Source of the DNA: an uncultured Clostridia bacterium
GTDB taxonomy: Bacteria > Bacillota > Clostridia > Oscillospirales > Ruminococcaceae
Reading direction: 5' to 3'
Assembly (NCBI GenBank): GCA_947175045.1
Contig: CAMWLH010000078.1
Span: forward strand, 1 to 8,350
DNA: 8,350 nt
This document shows, piece by piece, positions 6,792-8,350 of this stretch. How positions within the stretch are numbered: the stretch's first letter is position 1; each line of letters starts with the position of its first letter. A model generated the notes under the pieces. It saw nothing but the letters and a program-made list of their open reading frames with translations. It searched no databases and was not told the DNA's origin. Position numbers and translations under genes: made by a program.

Positions 6792-6821
6792 GCCCGAACA
6801 TACAGTATGTTCGGGCGGAAT
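6784..6821 (-). terminator. Perfect 17-bp stem-loop between the small gene and rlmD
   Basis: Positions 6787-6821 are a perfect 35-base palindrome with one central base: arms ATTCCGCCCGAACATAC and GTATGTTCGGGCGGAAT. On the minus strand the GC-rich base of the stem leads into AATTTTG, a four-T run. This fits a Rho-independent terminator for the prfB-small gene unit. The short U-run suggests incomplete termination, so some read-through into rlmD is plausible. The plus strand has no T-run after it. Confidence 0.65.
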
Positions 6822-6915
6822 CGATCGGCGTTTGGCATACGCAACGCTTATTGAAATTCGCACGCCTCCATTGTATTGATATTTGTAAAAGTTGATTTAA
6901 ACCCGTTTCTCCCCA

Positions 6916-6999
6916 TCACTTAAGGTACTTCTTTATAACAAGATTATAAAGAAGCGTTCCCGCGAAAGCTCCCAGAAATGTTCCGATAAATCTTCCCAT
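6916..6999 (-). CDS. 27-residue single-pass membrane protein with glycine zipper
   Basis: ATG at 6999 to TGA at 6916-6918 gives 27 residues: MGRFIGTFLGAFAG, then TLLYNLV, then the basic tail IKKYLK. Gly2, 6, 10 and 14 form an exact GxxxGxxxGxxxG zipper within a hydrophobic helix (about residues 4-22). A charged Arg3 and the lysine-rich C-terminus mark the membrane borders. The Shine-Dalgarno matches the 16S 3' end over 11 bases, with seven bases between AAGGAGG and ATG, which strongly supports real translation. It lies 67 bases behind prfB on the same strand and ahead of the stem-loop at 6787-6821, so it is probably co-transcribed with prfB. I do not recognise a family. Oligomerising membrane peptide, small accessory subunit or type I toxin-like peptide are all possible. 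Confidence 0.78.
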   Translation of the reverse strand: MGRFIGTFLGAFAGTLLYNLVIKKYLK

Positions 7000-7002
7000 A
7001 AA

Positions 7003-7013
7003 ATCACCTCCTT
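7003..7013 (-). promoter_or_regulatory. Near-ideal ribosome binding site of the 27-residue gene
   Basis: On the minus strand AAGGAGGTGAT is complementary to the 3' end of 16S rRNA over its whole length, with ideal spacing to the ATG at 6999. It is the strongest ribosome binding site seen in this window and decides that this very short frame is a gene. Confidence 0.85.
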
Positions 7014-7041
7014 ATCGGCTTTCCGAAATCATGGCAATCTG

Positions 7042-7058
7042 CGTACAAGCTTTGTACG
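7042..7058. repeat. Palindrome between prfB and the small gene
   Basis: CGTACAA-GCT-TTGTACG is a perfect 7-bp inverted repeat with a 3-base loop, starting 9 bases after the prfB stop. Neither strand has a T-run after it, so it is not a standard terminator. It might be an RNA-stabilising hairpin at the prfB 3' end or a protein-binding site. Confidence 0.4.
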
Positions 7059-7066
7059 GTGTTGCC

Positions 7067-8179
7067 TTATATCTCACCCAGACTCCTCGCTTTAAGATAA
7101 GCGTTGATAAAGCCGTCTATATCCCCGTCCATGACCGCCTGGATATTACCGCTTTCAAAGCTGGTACGGTGATCCTTGGCAAGGGTATAGGGCATAAATA
7201 CATAAGACCGTATCTGGCTGCCCCACTCGATCTTGAGCTGTTCTCCCTTGATATCCGATATCTTGTCAAGGTGCTCCTGCTCCTTGATCTGCACCAGTTT
7301 TGACATCAGCATTTTCATGGCAAAATCGCGGTTCTGCACCTGGCTGCGCTGGGTCTGGCAGGCTACCACTATTCCCGTGGGCTTGTGGATAAGCCTTACC
7401 GCCGACGAGGTCTTGTTGATATGCTGACCGCCCGCGCCGCTTGCTCTGAATACTTCCATCTCCACATCCTCGGGACGGATATCCACCGTGACGTCCTTTT
7501 CCAGCTCCGGCATTACCTCAACGCTGGCGAAGCTGGTCTGCCTCCGTCCCGATGCGTCAAAGGGCGAAATGCGCACAAGGCGGTGTACGCCGTGCTCCGA
7601 CTTAAGAAATCCGTAGGCGTTGAAGCCCTGTATATGGATAGAAGCGCTTTTTATTCCCGCCGCTTCTCCGTCAAGGATATCCAGCACTTCCGTCTTGAAT
7701 CCGTGTCTGTCCGCCCATTTGGTGTACATTCTTATCAGCATGGACACCCAATCCTGCGCCTCCGTGCCGCCCGCGCCCGCGTGGAACGACAATATGGCGC
7801 TGCTGCTGTCGTATTCCCCCGTCAGAAGCGTTGCGAGCCGCTGCTCCTCAAGCTCGGTCTTTACCGTCTGAGCGAGCGCGTTCACCTCGTCCACCATGGA
7901 CTCATCGCCGCTTTCCTCCGCAAGCTCGATCATGGTGAGCACGTCCTCCTGATTGCTTTTCAGCTTTTCAAAGCCCGATATAGCCGCCTTATATTGACTG
8001 ATTTGCTGCAATATCGCCTGTGATTTCTCGGGATCGTCCCAGAAAGTAGGCTCGGTGGATTTCATCTCCAGCTCGTCCAGCTTTACCTTTATCCCATCAA
8101 GATTGAGCGCCCCGCGGAGCTCCTCTATCTCGGGCGTGAGCGCCTCCATTGCAAGTCTTGTTTCATCGTACTGTATCAT
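7067..8179 (-). CDS. prfB: Peptide chain release factor 2 (RF2), no programmed frameshift
   Basis: RF2 reads UGA and UAA stop codons in the ribosomal A site and triggers peptide release. The 370-residue protein has the usual RF2 length and domains: an N-terminal helical domain (about 1-110), the PCRF region with SFHAGAGGTEAQDW (131-144), the stop-codon reading tripeptide SPF (205-207, RF2-type rather than the PxT of RF1), and the catalytic GGQ (250-252) in GAGGQHINKTSSAVR. Many bacterial prfB genes carry an in-frame UGA near codon 25 that needs a +1 frameshift. Here the frame is continuous through LRGALNLDG (21-29), so that autoregulation is absent. The start ATG at 8179 has GGGAG upstream, and a strong promoter lies at 8233-8261. 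The 27-residue gene follows after 67 bases. Confidence 0.97.
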   Translation of the reverse strand: MIQYDETRLAMEALTPEIEELRGALNLDGIKVKLDELEMKSTEPTFWDDPEKSQAILQQISQYKAAISGFEKLKSNQEDVLTMIELAEESGDESMVDEVNALAQTVKTELEEQRLATLLTGEYDSSSAILSFHAGAGGTEAQDWVSMLIRMYTKWADRHGFKTEVLDILDGEAAGIKSASIHIQGFNAYGFLKSEHGVHRLVRISPFDASGRRQTSFASVEVMPELEKDVTVDIRPEDVEMEVFRASGAGGQHINKTSSAVRLIHKPTGIVVACQTQRSQVQNRDFAMKMLMSKLVQIKEQEHLDKISDIKGEQLKIEWGSQIRSYVFMPYTLAKDHRTSFESGNIQAVMDGDIDGFINAYLKARSLGEI

Positions 8180-8232
8180 AATTTCTCCCTTTTGTCAAAG
8201 CACAAATTGCCTATTTATCCATTATTCATAAT

Positions 8233-8261
8233 ATTATAACACATTCCGGCGCTTTTTTCAA
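8233..8261 (-). promoter_or_regulatory. Sigma-A-type promoter of prfB
   Basis: On the minus strand TTGAAA (8256-8261), a 17-base spacer and TATAAT (8233-8238), with TG one base before the -10 box. The leader to the prfB ATG is about 50 bases and ends in AAAGGGAG. It has the same -35 and -10 hexamers and the same extended -10 as the hsd operon promoter. Confidence 0.85.
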
Positions 8262-8288
8262 TAGTTTTTGAAGATTTTCCCACAAGAC

Positions 8289-8313
8289 AAAAAAGGGCTG
8301 CAATTCGCAGCCC
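8289..8313 (-). terminator. Rho-independent terminator of the gene upstream of prfB
   Basis: On the minus strand GGGCTGC-GAATT-GCAGCCC is a perfect 7-bp GC-rich stem with a 5-base loop, followed by six T (8289-8294). It separates prfB from an upstream gene outside the window. The last 37 bases (8314-8350) show no gene I can support. Confidence 0.85.
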
Positions 8314-8350
8314 GTCAGCTTGTAGAAAAAGTTACGGCAACGCAATGTTG

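Noticed and set aside
6787..6821. LexA/SOS box, because of GAAC ... GTTC in the palindrome
   Set aside because: The half-sites are nine bases apart instead of the four expected for Gram-positive LexA. The GC-rich stem followed by T residues fits a terminator better.
6847..6915. A 22-codon frame (MGRNGFKSTF...) overlapping the stop of the 27-residue gene
   Set aside because: No Shine-Dalgarno sequence, no hydrophobic or other pattern, and it could arise by chance in an intergenic stretch.
8314..8350. 3' end of an upstream gene
   Set aside because: A minus-strand frame ends with TGA at 8316-8318, but 12 codons without a recognisable motif are not enough to call a gene.

Overview
The window looks like chromosome from a low-to-moderate GC Gram-positive bacterium, most likely a Clostridia member of the Ruminococcus/Oscillospiraceae kind. 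The evidence is strong AAGGAGG-type ribosome binding sites, extended -10 sigma-A-like promoters, Firmicutes-like protein sequences, and a mix of GC-rich housekeeping genes with AT-rich accessory genes. The lineage is an inference. Every gene I can support reads on the minus strand, so transcription runs from high to low coordinates.

Right part (about 5414-8350, GC-richer, core genome). A terminator for an unseen upstream gene (8289-8313) is followed by a very good promoter (8233-8261) and prfB (release factor 2), whose coding sequence lacks the usual internal programmed frameshift. Directly behind prfB is a 27-residue gene (6916-6999). It has an almost perfect Shine-Dalgarno sequence and encodes a single membrane helix with a GxxxGxxxGxxxG glycine zipper. 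A 17-bp perfect stem (6787-6821) closes this unit, and rlmD (23S rRNA m5U methyltransferase, TrmA/RumA family) starts only about 20 bases further on.

Left part (1 to about 5400, AT-richer, accessory genome). Immediately behind rlmD lies a defence-type region. First comes a stand-alone DUF4268 protein whose N-terminal half resembles a PD-(D/E)XK nuclease with an E-x-Q variant. It is preceded by three degenerate 29-bp tandem repeats and followed by a strong terminator. Next is a type I restriction-modification operon: a small excisionase-type helix-turn-helix regulator, hsdM (long, 896-residue form) and hsdS (cut by the window edge, probably nearly complete). hsdM and hsdS overlap by 7 bases. 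No hsdR is in view; it may lie beyond position 1.

The promoter of the HTH-hsdM-hsdS unit is unusually structured. One arm of a perfect 10-bp inverted repeat sits in the spacer between -35 and -10. The other arm is 54 bp upstream, and three 10-bp direct repeats lie between them. This suggests autoregulation by the HTH protein, by analogy with control of restriction-modification expression. A 12-bp direct repeat with a similar tail flanks the DUF4268 module (4229-4258 and 5371-5401), next to the rlmD 3' end, which is a known integration hotspot in streptococci. It may mark how accessory DNA was added here.
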